A model generated the notes under the pieces. That model worked only from the letters and a program-made list of their open reading frames with translations, had not been told where the DNA came from and ran no database searches. From JACVRW01 sp963819115 (GTDB lineage: Bacteria; Actinomycetota; Thermoleophilia; Solirubrobacterales; Thermoleophilaceae): a DNA stretch of 64,000 nt. The DNA is taken from positions 868,001 through 932,000 of the forward strand of contig CAWFUR010000011.1 of the NCBI GenBank assembly GCA_963819115.1. The letters are read 5' to 3'. The translations under genes and the position numbers were made by a program. Every line of letters begins with the position of its first letter. Within the stretch, counting starts at the first letter, position 1. Shown here in pieces: positions 11,145 through 19,072 of the stretch.

Positions 11145-13513
11145 GCCTTCCCGCGCGCCTCGAGCGCCGCGAAGTACTCCTCGCCCTCCACGCTGATCTT
11201 CGGCAGCACGCGTCCCACGGGCGCGGGCAGGTACCACGCGGCGCGGCCCATCAGGGTCATGACGGCGGGCACGAACAGGCAGCGGACCACGGTCGCGTCG
11301 ATGGCTATGGCCACCGATAGGCCCACCCCGAACTGCTTGATCACGGCGTCGTCGGTGAGGATGAAGCTCGAGAAGACGCAGACCATGATCAGCGCCGCGG
11401 AGGTGATCACCCGGCCCGTGGAGGCCAGCCCGTCGATCACCGCCTGGCGGGGATCGTCCGACTCCTTGAAGTGCTCCTGGATCTGCGTGAGCAGGAACAC
11501 CTCGTAGTCCATGGAGAGCCCGAAGAGGATCGCGAACATGAGCAGCGGCACGTAGCTCACGATCGGGGTGGGGCCCTCCAGGCCGATCAGCTTCGCCCCG
11601 TGCCCGTCCTGGAACACGAACGTGACCACGCCGTAGGCGGCGGCCACCGAGAGCAGGTTGGCCACCGCCGCCTTCAGCGGCAGCAGCAGCGAGCGGAAGG
11701 CCAGCAGCAGGACGATGCAGCTGAGCCCCACCACGATGGCGATCATCGACAGCAACTTGTCCGAGATCTGGTTGGCCAGGTCGATGTAGCCGGCGGTCTG
11801 GCCTCCGACGAAGGCCTTCTCGTCCGTGCCCTTCGTGGCCTTCGGGATCACGTCGGACCGCAGGTGGTTCACCAGGTCCTCGGTCTTCTGGTCCGAGGGT
11901 GCCGTGGTGGGTATCGCCGTGAACACGCCGGCCGTGCCGGCCTTGTCGACCGTGGCCGGCGACACCGACTGCACCCCGGGCGTCTTCTTGATCGCGTCCT
12001 GGAGGTTGGTGATCCGGGTGTCGGTGGCCGGTGAGGAGGCCTGCTGCTTCTGCTGGTCGAGCTTCTGCTGCTGGCTCGCCGTCTGTTGCTGCACCTGTTG
12101 CTGGGCCTGATCCGCGGGGACTCCCTGGGCCTCGAGCTGCTCGGTCTGCTGCTGCTGTTGCTGCTGGAGCTGCTTCTGCTGCTGCTCCACCTGGTTCAGC
12201 TGGCTCTGGTCCGCCTTGGCCGGGCTGCCCAGGGAGGTCCCCACCAGCAGCGGGGCGTTGGCCCCCGGGCCGAAGCCCTCGCTGATCAGGTCGAAGGCCT
12301 GGCGCGCCGTGGTGCTGTCGGGCTTCTCGCCCGCATCGGACGAGCCGAACTGGAGGTTGCGCACGGGCGCGGCCAGCACCAGCAGGAGCAGCACGCTGGC
12401 CACCACCGAGATCCAGGGGCGGCTGGCCACGCCGCGGGCCCAGCGGGCCCAGCCGTGCGGCTGGTGGTCGTCCGGATGAGTCTTGCCGAGCTTCACCCGC
12501 AGCGAGTTGATGCGGAAGTCGAGCGCCCCCAGCAGGGCCGGCAGCAGCGTGGTGGCCGCCATCACCGCCACCACAACCGACACCGCGGCGCAGTAGCCCA
12601 TCGTTCCCACGAGGGGGATGCCGGAGGCCAGCAGCGACACCAGCGCGATCACCACCGTGCCGCCCGCGAACGCCACCGCTCCGCCGGCCGTGGCCGTGGC
12701 CCGCGCGATCGACTCGCGTATCTCCATGCCGTCCTTCAGCTGGAGCTTGTGGCGGGTGACGATGAACAGGGCGTAGTCGATGCCCACGCCCAATCCGATC
12801 ATCGTGGCGAGCGTGGATGAGACGTCCGGCACCTGGGCGATATGTCCCAGCAGCTTGATGATCGAGAGCGACACCGCCAGCCCGAAGATCGCCGTGACGA
12901 TCGGCAGCGCCATGGCGGTGGCGGTGCCGAACGCGAACAGCAGGATCACGATGGCCGCGGCGATGCCGATGGCCTCGCTGCTGCCCTCGTCGGCCTTCGA
13001 CACCGCGTTGCCCACATAGCCGCCCGCGGCCACCTTCAGACCGGCGGTCTTGGCCGGATCCGCCGCGTCGATGATGGTCTGAGCGTCCTCCTTGCTGAGG
13101 TCGCTCGAACCCTCGTCGAGCGTCACCGACAGGTAGCCGATCGTCTTGTCCTTGCTGAGCCCGCTCGCGCCATCGGCGTCCAGGGGGCTCACCACCTTGA
13201 TCACATGGGGGGCCTTCTTCAGCGACGACGCCGTGTCGTCGATCGGCTTCTTGTACTTCGAGTCGGTGAGCTTGCCGCTCGGCGCCTGGAGCACGATCGG
13301 ATTCGTCCCGTAGGCCTGCTTCGGCAGCTTCGACTGGAGCAGGTCCGTGGCCTTGTTCGAGCCGCTGCCGGGCACGGAGAGGTTGTCGCTGTTCTGCTCG
13401 CCGGCCGCGGCCGAGACGACGATCAGAGCGACGGCGAAGAGGATCCACGCGACAATCACGGGCCAGTGATGGCGCGAACAGACCCGGCCTATGCGATAGA
13501 GAGGGCCGGTCAT
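11141..13513 (-). CDS. MMPL/RND-family membrane transporter
   Basis: 790 residues with the two-fold MmpL plan: one N-terminal helix, an extracellular loop, a five-helix block, a second extracellular loop, and a final helix block. The proton-relay Asp-Tyr pairs are in GIDYALFIVTR (244-254, D246-Y247) and in GLSMDYEVFLL in the second half. Relatives export lipids, siderophores or drugs using the proton gradient. The second extracellular loop carries an unusual Gln-rich coiled stretch (about 436-491). A convincing promoter lies directly upstream. It is not joined to polyketide or lipid-synthesis genes, so the cargo is unknown. Confidence 0.88.
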   Translation of the reverse strand: MTGPLYRIGRVCSRHHWPVIVAWILFAVALIVVSAAAGEQNSDNLSVPGSGSNKATDLLQSKLPKQAYGTNPIVLQAPSGKLTDSKYKKPIDDTASSLKKAPHVIKVVSPLDADGASGLSKDKTIGYLSVTLDEGSSDLSKEDAQTIIDAADPAKTAGLKVAAGGYVGNAVSKADEGSSEAIGIAAAIVILLFAFGTATAMALPIVTAIFGLAVSLSIIKLLGHIAQVPDVSSTLATMIGLGVGIDYALFIVTRHKLQLKDGMEIRESIARATATAGGAVAFAGGTVVIALVSLLASGIPLVGTMGYCAAVSVVVAVMAATTLLPALLGALDFRINSLRVKLGKTHPDDHQPHGWARWARGVASRPWISVVASVLLLLVLAAPVRNLQFGSSDAGEKPDSTTARQAFDLISEGFGPGANAPLLVGTSLGSPAKADQSQLNQVEQQQKQLQQQQQQQTEQLEAQGVPADQAQQQVQQQTASQQQKLDQQKQQASSPATDTRITNLQDAIKKTPGVQSVSPATVDKAGTAGVFTAIPTTAPSDQKTEDLVNHLRSDVIPKATKGTDEKAFVGGQTAGYIDLANQISDKLLSMIAIVVGLSCIVLLLAFRSLLLPLKAAVANLLSVAAAYGVVTFVFQDGHGAKLIGLEGPTPIVSYVPLLMFAILFGLSMDYEVFLLTQIQEHFKESDDPRQAVIDGLASTGRVITSAALIMVCVFSSFILTDDAVIKQFGVGLSVAIAIDATVVRCLFVPAVMTLMGRAAWYLPAPVGRVLPKISVEGEEYFAALEARGKA

Positions 13514-13525
13514 ACGAGTGGAGCG

Positions 13526-13554
13526 ACCCTAGCCGCCCGCCGACCGACGGGCAA
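13526..13554 (-). promoter_or_regulatory. Sigma70-like promoter of the MmpL gene
   Basis: Read on the minus strand: -35 TTGCCC (13554-13549), 17-nt spacer, -10 TAGGGT (13531-13526). The ATG starts 12 nt after the -10, so the leader would be about 5 nt and the mRNA nearly leaderless. No Shine-Dalgarno is present. Confidence 0.55.
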
Positions 13555-13602
13555 GGTGCTGCGGCGATCCGGGGCCCGCCCTGTCGCGTACCCATTCCTG
13601 TG

Positions 13603-14400
13603 ATGGATGGCTCAGGGCTCAACTACCGCCGCCAGGGCGCGGGTGAGCCCGTGGTGCTCCTGCACGGGATCGGCAGCGAGCTATGCGTGTGGGAGCCGGT
13701 GCTCGAGCCGCTCGCGGCCGAGCTCGACGTGATCGCGCTGGACCTGCCGGGCTTCGGACATTCGCCGCCGCTTCCCGATGGCGTGACACCCTCGCCGCAG
13801 GCGCTGGCCGGCGCGGTGGCGGAGCTGCTCGACCAGCTCGGACTGGATCGGGCCCACCTGGTGGGCAACTCCCTCGGCGGCTGGGTGGCGCTCGAGCTGG
13901 GGAAGACCGAACGGGCTCTGTCGGTCACCGCGATCTGCCCCGCCGGCCTCTGGGGCGCTCCGCTCCGCAGGCCCGGAGGCCCTCCGGCTCGCGGGCGGGC
14001 GAACAGCCTGGCCCGGAGGCTGCGGCCGGCGCTGCCGCTGCTGCTGCGCAGCCGCCGCGCTCGGCGGCTCGCCCTCGGCTTCGTGGTGGCGGATCCCGAC
14101 CGCGTGCCCCGCGACGCGGCCATCCGGATGGTGGACTCCTACGCCCGGGCCACCGCCTACGAGGCCACGAACGCGGCGATGCGCGAGACCCACTTCACCG
14201 ACCCGGACCAGATCCGGGTGCCGCTCACCGTCGCGTTCGGCGAGCTCGACCGCCTGATCCGGCCCGTGCGCCTGGACGTGCCGGGCGCACGAACGCTGAT
14301 GCTGTCCGGCTGCGGCCACATCCCGATGTGGGACCGGCCCGACCTGGTGGCCGGCCTGGTGCTGCAGACCGCCGGGGCGGGCAGCGCCGCCGCGGCATAG
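13603..14400 (+). CDS. Alpha/beta-fold hydrolase
   Basis: 265 residues. Oxyanion HGIGS (21-25), nucleophile elbow VGNSLGG (Ser90), acid in FGELDRL and catalytic His in CGHIPMWD. No signal peptide. The family covers esterases, C-C hydrolases and epoxide hydrolases; the short lid region is Arg-rich and does not reveal the substrate. It resembles the hydrolase at 52905-53687 in plan. A GTG three bases earlier (13600) is an alternative start. It is followed by an oxidoreductase gene with its own promoter. Confidence 0.82.
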   Translation: MDGSGLNYRRQGAGEPVVLLHGIGSELCVWEPVLEPLAAELDVIALDLPGFGHSPPLPDGVTPSPQALAGAVAELLDQLGLDRAHLVGNSLGGWVALELGKTERALSVTAICPAGLWGAPLRRPGGPPARGRANSLARRLRPALPLLLRSRRARRLALGFVVADPDRVPRDAAIRMVDSYARATAYEATNAAMRETHFTDPDQIRVPLTVAFGELDRLIRPVRLDVPGARTLMLSGCGHIPMWDRPDLVAGLVLQTAGAGSAAAA

Positions 14401-14413
14401 GCCCTCTGCCCCA

Positions 14414-14441
14414 TTGGGCAGCCAACCCCGCCCGGGATAAT
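14414..14441 (+). promoter_or_regulatory. Promoter-like -35/-10 before the FAD oxidoreductase
   Basis: TTGGGC (14414-14419), 16-nt spacer, GATAAT (14436-14441). The start ATG (14450) lies 8 nt after the -10, which places the predicted transcript start at or next to the start codon, a leaderless layout. Confidence 0.5.
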
Positions 14442-14449
14442 CCGCGGTG

Positions 14450-15883
14450 ATGACCACCCCTGAGCCCCACCGCGACGCGTTGGTCGTCGGCTCCGGGCCC
14501 AACGGCCTGGCCGCGGCCATCGCGCTCGCGCAGGCGGGCCGGTCGGTGCTCGTGCTCGAGCAGGCGGACACGATCGGCGGGGGGACGCGCTCGGCCGAGC
14601 TGACGCTGCCCGGATACGTGCACGACGTGTGCTCGGCCGTGCACGCCCTCACCGCGGCGTCGCCGTTCCTGGCCGGCCTGCCGCTGGAGGAGCACGGGCT
14701 GGAGATGATCCATCCCGGCGTGCCGCTGGCCCACCCGCTCGACGACGGCACCGCGGTGGTGCTCGCGCGCTCGCTGGACGACACGGCCGCCTCGATCGGC
14801 GGGCGCGACGGGGAGGCCTATCGCGCCCTGATGGCGCCGCTGGTGCGGGACGCGCCGAGGCTGCTGCCGATGCTGCTCGGGCCGGCGCGCCCGCCGCGAC
14901 ATCCGCTTGCGCTCGCGCGCTTCGGGCTCGGCGCGATCAGGTCCGCCACCGGGCTCGCCGGCTCGCGCTTCGCGGAGCCGCGCGCCCGCGCGCTGTTCGC
15001 CGGGTCGGCCGCCCACTCGATCCTGCGTCTCGACCGCCCGGTCACCGCCTCCTTCGGGCTCGTGCTGTCCATGCTCGCCCACCACGGTGGCTGGCCCGTG
15101 GCCCGCGGCGGGTCGCAGGCGATCCCCGACGCGATGGCGTCCTACCTGCGCTCGCTCGGTGGCGAGATCCGCACCGGCATCCGGGTGGAGAGCGTGGACG
15201 CCCTGCCGCCGTCCAGGGCGGTGCTCCTCGACGTCACGCCGCGCCAGGTGCTGGCCCTGGCCGGGCACCGCCTACCCGGGCGCTACCGCCGCGAGCTGAG
15301 CCGCTACCGCTACGGGCCTGGCGTCTTCAAGCTCGATCTCGCCCTCGACGGACCCGTTCCCTGGACGGCCGCGGAGTGCCGCGAGGCCGGCACCGTGCAC
15401 CTCGGAGGTGCGCTCGAGGAGATCGCCGCCTCGGAGGCCGACGTGGCCGCGGGCCGGGAGGCGGAGCGGCCCTTCGTGCTGGTGGCCCAGCAGTCGCTGT
15501 TCGACCCCGGCCGTGCGCCGCCGGGCAAGCACACGCTGTGGGCCTACTGCCATGTGCCGAACGGCTCCGGCGCCGACATGGGGGAGCGGATCGAGGCCCA
15601 GATCGAGCGCTTCGCACCCGGGTTCGGGTCACTGGTCACCGCCCGCCGGGCCATGGGGCCGGCCGACATGGAGCGACACAACCCCAACAACGTCGGTGGC
15701 GACATCAACGGCGGCATGCAGGACCTGCGCCAGCTGTTCACCCGCCCGGCGGTGCGGCCCGTGCCCTACGCCACCCCCGACAGGCGCATCTTCATCTGCT
15801 CGTCCTCCACGCCGCCCGGTGGCGGGGTGCACGGCATGTGCGGGTACTCGGCGGCCCGGGCCGTGCTGCGGCGCGCCCTCTAA
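14450..15883 (+). CDS. Phytoene-desaturase-like FAD-dependent oxidoreductase
   Basis: 477 residues. The N terminus holds the dinucleotide-binding motif GSGPNGLAAAIALAQAG followed by an acidic LEQAD, as in phytoene dehydrogenases and the PYROXD2 group. The C-terminal FAD contact GGGVHGMCGYSAA is also typical of that group, as is the NPNNVGGDINGG segment. The enzyme probably oxidises or isomerises a hydrophobic compound bound in a large cavity. No carotenoid synthase lies nearby, so a carotenoid role is not supported here. A GTG three bases upstream (14447) could also start it. Confidence 0.85.
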   Translation: MTTPEPHRDALVVGSGPNGLAAAIALAQAGRSVLVLEQADTIGGGTRSAELTLPGYVHDVCSAVHALTAASPFLAGLPLEEHGLEMIHPGVPLAHPLDDGTAVVLARSLDDTAASIGGRDGEAYRALMAPLVRDAPRLLPMLLGPARPPRHPLALARFGLGAIRSATGLAGSRFAEPRARALFAGSAAHSILRLDRPVTASFGLVLSMLAHHGGWPVARGGSQAIPDAMASYLRSLGGEIRTGIRVESVDALPPSRAVLLDVTPRQVLALAGHRLPGRYRRELSRYRYGPGVFKLDLALDGPVPWTAAECREAGTVHLGGALEEIAASEADVAAGREAERPFVLVAQQSLFDPGRAPPGKHTLWAYCHVPNGSGADMGERIEAQIERFAPGFGSLVTARRAMGPADMERHNPNNVGGDINGGMQDLRQLFTRPAVRPVPYATPDRRIFICSSSTPPGGGVHGMCGYSAARAVLRRAL

Positions 15884-15887
15884 ACAG

Positions 15888-15915
15888 AGCGGGGCGGCCC
15901 GAAGGCCGCCCCGCT
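15888..15915. terminator. Perfect 12-bp hairpin between convergent genes
   Basis: AGCGGGGCGGCC (15888-15899), loop CGAA, GGCCGCCCCGCT (15904-15915). It lies between the stops of two convergent genes (15883 and 15940) and is probably a shared, bidirectional terminator. The T-rich side (CTGTTTAG) is downstream for the minus-strand gene; no T-tract follows on the plus strand. Confidence 0.75.
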
Positions 15916-15939
15916 CGCAACTTCGCTTGGCTCAGTCGC

Positions 15940-16740
15940 TCAGCACTTGAACGTGCTGGTGTCCGTGCCCTTCACGCCGTCCTCGGCGGTGAAGGTGGCG
16001 CGGATGTCACGCGTCTTGCCCTTGCAGCCGATGCCCGAGTAGAAGCCGACCTTGCGGCTCTTGCCGGAGATCTTCTTCTTCGCCGTCTTGGCGATCTTGG
16101 CCGTCACGTTGCGCACCGTGTTGTCCAGCCCGGACGGGTGGAGCAGGTCCGGCGGCACCGTGAAGCGCAGCTCGTCCGAGGTCACGCCGCCGATCTTCGT
16201 GGCCTTGTACGAGGACTTGATCGCCAGGTGGATCGGGGTGGGGCAGCCGATCGCCTTCGAGCTCTCGCTCGTCGGTGAGGGCGGGTCGCCGTCGAGCCGG
16301 ATGGCGAGGCCGCCGTTCTTGCCGCTGCCGCTGATGTTGTAGAGCCCCAGCTTCAGGTTGCAGAACAGCTTCACCGTCTGGTTGCTGCCCGGGCCGACGG
16401 TGTTCTGGACGAGCCCGGAGCCCACCTTGGCCTTCTTGCACTTGCTCGAGACCGTGCCCGAGTTGGCCTGGGAGAAGGTGCAGGTGGGGAATGCCTCGGG
16501 GTAGGTCACGAGCCCCTCGGCGCCGATCGCGAACGTCTTGATCGGGGTTCCGCGGTTTGCGGGGTTCGAGTCCTTCACCCCGAGACCGAAGTTCAGGGTC
16601 TTGGGCACGGGCTTCTTCGGGGTGCCCTTCCCGTACGGCGTGGCGTTGCCGGAGACCGAGTAGACGTTCGCGGCGTAGGCCACGCCTCCGGCGGCCAGCA
16701 CCGCCACGGCGGTGACAAGGGCAAAGATCGACTTTCGCAT
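15940..16740 (-). CDS. Secreted protein of unknown function
   Basis: 266 residues with a clear signal peptide (MRKSIFALVTAVAVLAAGG, then cleavage near AYAAN). The mature part is rich in Gly, Lys, Ser and Thr and contains four spaced Cys in the middle and at the end (CTF, KCKK, LFCNL, IGCP, IGCKG, FKC), suggesting disulfides in a beta-rich extracellular fold. I do not recognise the family by function. The ATG at 16740 is preferred over the TTG one codon upstream because AGAGGA lies at good distance from it. The gene stands alone, with the hairpin above behind it. Confidence 0.75.
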   Translation of the reverse strand: MRKSIFALVTAVAVLAAGGVAYAANVYSVSGNATPYGKGTPKKPVPKTLNFGLGVKDSNPANRGTPIKTFAIGAEGLVTYPEAFPTCTFSQANSGTVSSKCKKAKVGSGLVQNTVGPGSNQTVKLFCNLKLGLYNISGSGKNGGLAIRLDGDPPSPTSESSKAIGCPTPIHLAIKSSYKATKIGGVTSDELRFTVPPDLLHPSGLDNTVRNVTAKIAKTAKKKISGKSRKVGFYSGIGCKGKTRDIRATFTAEDGVKGTDTSTFKC

Positions 16741-16815
16741 CAATTCCTCTTCTGTTCGGGACCCAACGTGCCCGTAGAGGATTGCCCAGGTGTCTCACGC
16801 CGACCTAAAGGCGGG

Positions 16816-17580
16816 TCAGCCCACCTGCCCGGTCGGGCGGATCAGCACCTCGTTGACCGCCACGTGCGCGGCACGGGTCACCACGTACGTGATGGCGTCG
16901 GCGATGTCCTCGCCCTGGAGGCGCTCGATGTCCCCGAAGCGCTTCTCGATCTGCTCCCGGATCTCCGGCCGGTTGTGGCTGGACAGCTCCGTGGCCACCG
17001 CGCCGGGCTCGATCAGGGAGACCCGCACCTGGTGGCCGGCCAGCTCCTGGCGAAGCGCCTCGCTGAAGGCTCCCACGGCGTGCTTCGTGGCGTTGTACAC
17101 GCCCGCCCCCGCGGTGGCCCGCCGGCCCGCGACCGAGCTGATGTTCACGAGGTCGCTCACGCCGCGCGAGCCCTCCCGTGCCGCGTGCAGCAGATGGGGG
17201 AACGCGGCGCGCGAGCAGTAGAGGAGACCGCGCACGTTCACGTCGATCATGCGCTCCCACTCCTCGAGCGGAGCGCCCACCACGGGCCCGAGGAGCATCA
17301 CGCCGGCGTTGTTCACCACGATGTCGAGCCGCTCGAGCTCGGAAGCGGCACGGTCCACGGCCTCGGTCGCCGTGGCCTCGTCGGTCACGTCCGCCTCGAT
17401 CGGCAGCGCCCGGGCGCCGAGCGCGCCGACGCGCTCGGCCAGGGAATCGAGCCGGTCGCCGCGCCGGGCCACCATCGCCACGGCCGCGCCCTCGGCGGCG
17501 AGGGCCAGCGCCGTGGCCTCCCCGATGCCGCTGGAGGCGCCGGTGACCAACGCGGCAGTGCCGTCGAGGCGGCCGCTCAC
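16816..17580 (-). CDS. Short-chain dehydrogenase/reductase (SDR)
   Basis: 254 residues, classical SDR length. Cofactor motif TGASSGIG (14-21), NNAG (89-92), catalytic Ser in NISSVAG and YxxxK in YNATKHA. The Arg pair after the second strand (ARRGDR) favours NADP(H). The reaction is oxidation or reduction of an alcohol/ketone of unknown identity. It starts with GTG, 25 bp behind the stop of the FGD-like gene, and so is the last gene of a three-gene operon (Usp, FGD-like, SDR). Confidence 0.88.
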   Translation of the reverse strand: MSGRLDGTAALVTGASSGIGEATALALAAEGAAVAMVARRGDRLDSLAERVGALGARALPIEADVTDEATATEAVDRAASELERLDIVVNNAGVMLLGPVVGAPLEEWERMIDVNVRGLLYCSRAAFPHLLHAAREGSRGVSDLVNISSVAGRRATAGAGVYNATKHAVGAFSEALRQELAGHQVRVSLIEPGAVATELSSHNRPEIREQIEKRFGDIERLQGEDIADAITYVVTRAAHVAVNEVLIRPTGQVG

Positions 17581-17605
17581 AGGAGGGGGAACTTCGCGAT
17601 CGCGG

Positions 17606-18607
17606 TCATGCGCTCAATGCTCGCAGCCGGGGAAGCACGTGCTCGTGGTAGCTGCGCAGGGCGCGCACCTGGTCGGGCCCGGGGAAGTGGAGCACCAGGT
17701 GGGTGAAGCCGAGGTCCACGTACCTGCGGAGCGCCGTCACGTGCTCCTCGGGATCGTTCGATGCGATCCAGCGTGAGGCGGTGCGCTCCACCGGGAGCGC
17801 GTCGGCCAGGCGCTGCATCTCGATCGGGTCGTCCACGCCCACCTTCTCCTCCGGGGTCAGGGCGAGCGCGCCCCAGTGCTGCGTGTCGCCGAGCGCGCGC
17901 GCGAGGTCCTCGTTGAAAGAGACCTTCGCCTCCAGCATCAGCTCCACCTCGCCGGGCGAGCGATCCTCCTTCTCGATGCCCTCGCGCACCGCGGGCAGCA
18001 GCTTCTCGGCATAGAGCGCCGGGTCCTTGCCGCTGGTGGTGATGAAGCCGTCGGCGATGCGCCCGGCCAGCCGCGCGGCGGCGGGACCGGCGGCCGCGAT
18101 GTAGAGCGGGATGGGCTCGTCGGGCCGGTCGTAGATCGTGGCCCTGTCGGTCTGGAAGAAGTCGCCGTCGAAGCTCACGCGCTCCTCGCGCCACAGCCGC
18201 TGCATGAGGATGCACGCCTCCTTCAGCATCTGGAAGCGCACCTTCTGCTCCGGCCACTCCACCCCGAGCGGGATCTCGTTCAGCGCCTCGCCGGTGCCCA
18301 CGCCGAGGAACACGCGGCCGGGGTAGAGCACGCCGAGCGTGGCCATGGCCTGGGCCACAATCGCCGGGTGGTAGCGGTAGGCGGGGGCCACCACGCTCGT
18401 GCCCAGGGCGATCCGCGACGTGCGCTCGCCCACCGCTGCGAGCCAGGAGAACGAGAAGGGGGAGTGGCCGCCCTCATGGCGCCAGGGGTGGAAATGGTCG
18501 GAGACGACGACGCTGTCGTATCCGAGCTCCTCGGCCAGCACCGCGAACTCCACCAGCTCGCGCGGGCCGAACTGCTCCGCGGAGGCCTTCCAGCCGATCT
18601 TCAGCAC
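17606..18607 (-). CDS. fgd: F420-dependent glucose-6-phosphate dehydrogenase-like (LLM class)
   Basis: 333 residues, matching the mycobacterial FGD plan along its length: KASAEQFGPRELVE at the start, VSDHFHPWRHEGGH (D37, H38), LGVGTGEALNE (E107), TSGK, and DDPIEMQRLADALP plus RWIASNDP. In FGD the equivalents of these His, Glu, Lys and Arg residues bind F420 and the sugar phosphate, and all can be seen. The enzyme would oxidise glucose-6-phosphate and supply reduced F420. Because other LLM enzymes are close relatives, a different sugar phosphate or alcohol remains possible. It lies 10 bp behind the Usp gene. Confidence 0.8.
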   Translation of the reverse strand: MLKIGWKASAEQFGPRELVEFAVLAEELGYDSVVVSDHFHPWRHEGGHSPFSFSWLAAVGERTSRIALGTSVVAPAYRYHPAIVAQAMATLGVLYPGRVFLGVGTGEALNEIPLGVEWPEQKVRFQMLKEACILMQRLWREERVSFDGDFFQTDRATIYDRPDEPIPLYIAAAGPAAARLAGRIADGFITTSGKDPALYAEKLLPAVREGIEKEDRSPGEVELMLEAKVSFNEDLARALGDTQHWGALALTPEEKVGVDDPIEMQRLADALPVERTASRWIASNDPEEHVTALRRYVDLGFTHLVLHFPGPDQVRALRSYHEHVLPRLRALSA

Positions 18608-18617
18608 GGCGGAGACC

Positions 18618-19025
18618 TTAGGCGACGGCGGCGGCGGTCCCCTCGACGAAGCGGGCGCGGCAGCCCGCGAGGCGCGCGAGACGGCGCCCGGCCCGGCAGG
18701 ATCGCCGGGCCAGCACGAGGTCGTTCGGCTCGAACTCGAAGCGCGCTAGCACCGCGTGCGCGCTGCCCCACACGAGCCGGTGGGTCACCGACACGTCGGG
18801 AGGGGTGCGGGCAAGGGCCTCCTGAACGAGCCGCTGGCTCTGGACGGAGGCGTCGGCGTCGTGGGCCACGTAGGCGACGGGGGCGAAGCCGAGAAGGATC
18901 GGCGCCCTGGGGATGCCCGCGATGATCGTGACCCGCGCGCGCTGTGAGGCCGCCAGCTCCATGGCCTCGTCGACGAGCACGAGGTCGCGCGGCGAATCCA
19001 GTGGGACGACCACCCGGCTGACCAC
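18618..19025 (-). CDS. Universal stress protein (UspA-like)
   Basis: 135 residues, one Usp domain. It begins with the usual strand VVVPLDSP and has helices and strands in Rossmann-like order; the ATP-binding GxxGxS segment at the end is not conserved (LARRSCRAGRRLARLAGC), so it may not bind ATP. First gene of the Usp/FGD-like/SDR operon, read from a promoter that places the GTG start 6 nt after the -10. Role in stress or redox balance is inferred from the family and the F420 neighbour. Confidence 0.72.
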   Translation of the reverse strand: MVSRVVVPLDSPRDLVLVDEAMELAASQRARVTIIAGIPRAPILLGFAPVAYVAHDADASVQSQRLVQEALARTPPDVSVTHRLVWGSAHAVLARFEFEPNDLVLARRSCRAGRRLARLAGCRARFVEGTAAAVA

Positions 19026-19031
19026 GCCTCC

Positions 19032-19060
19032 ACGCTAACCGCGCCGGCGGCGGCGCGCAA
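19032..19060 (-). promoter_or_regulatory. Sigma70-like promoter of the Usp/FGD/SDR operon
   Basis: Minus strand: -35 TTGCGC (19060-19055), 17-nt spacer, -10 TAGCGT (19037-19032), then GGAGGC and the GTG start. The transcript would begin at or beside the start codon, so the GGAGG here is more likely spacer than ribosome site. Confidence 0.55.
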
Positions 19061-19072
19061 CGGGGTGCGGTG

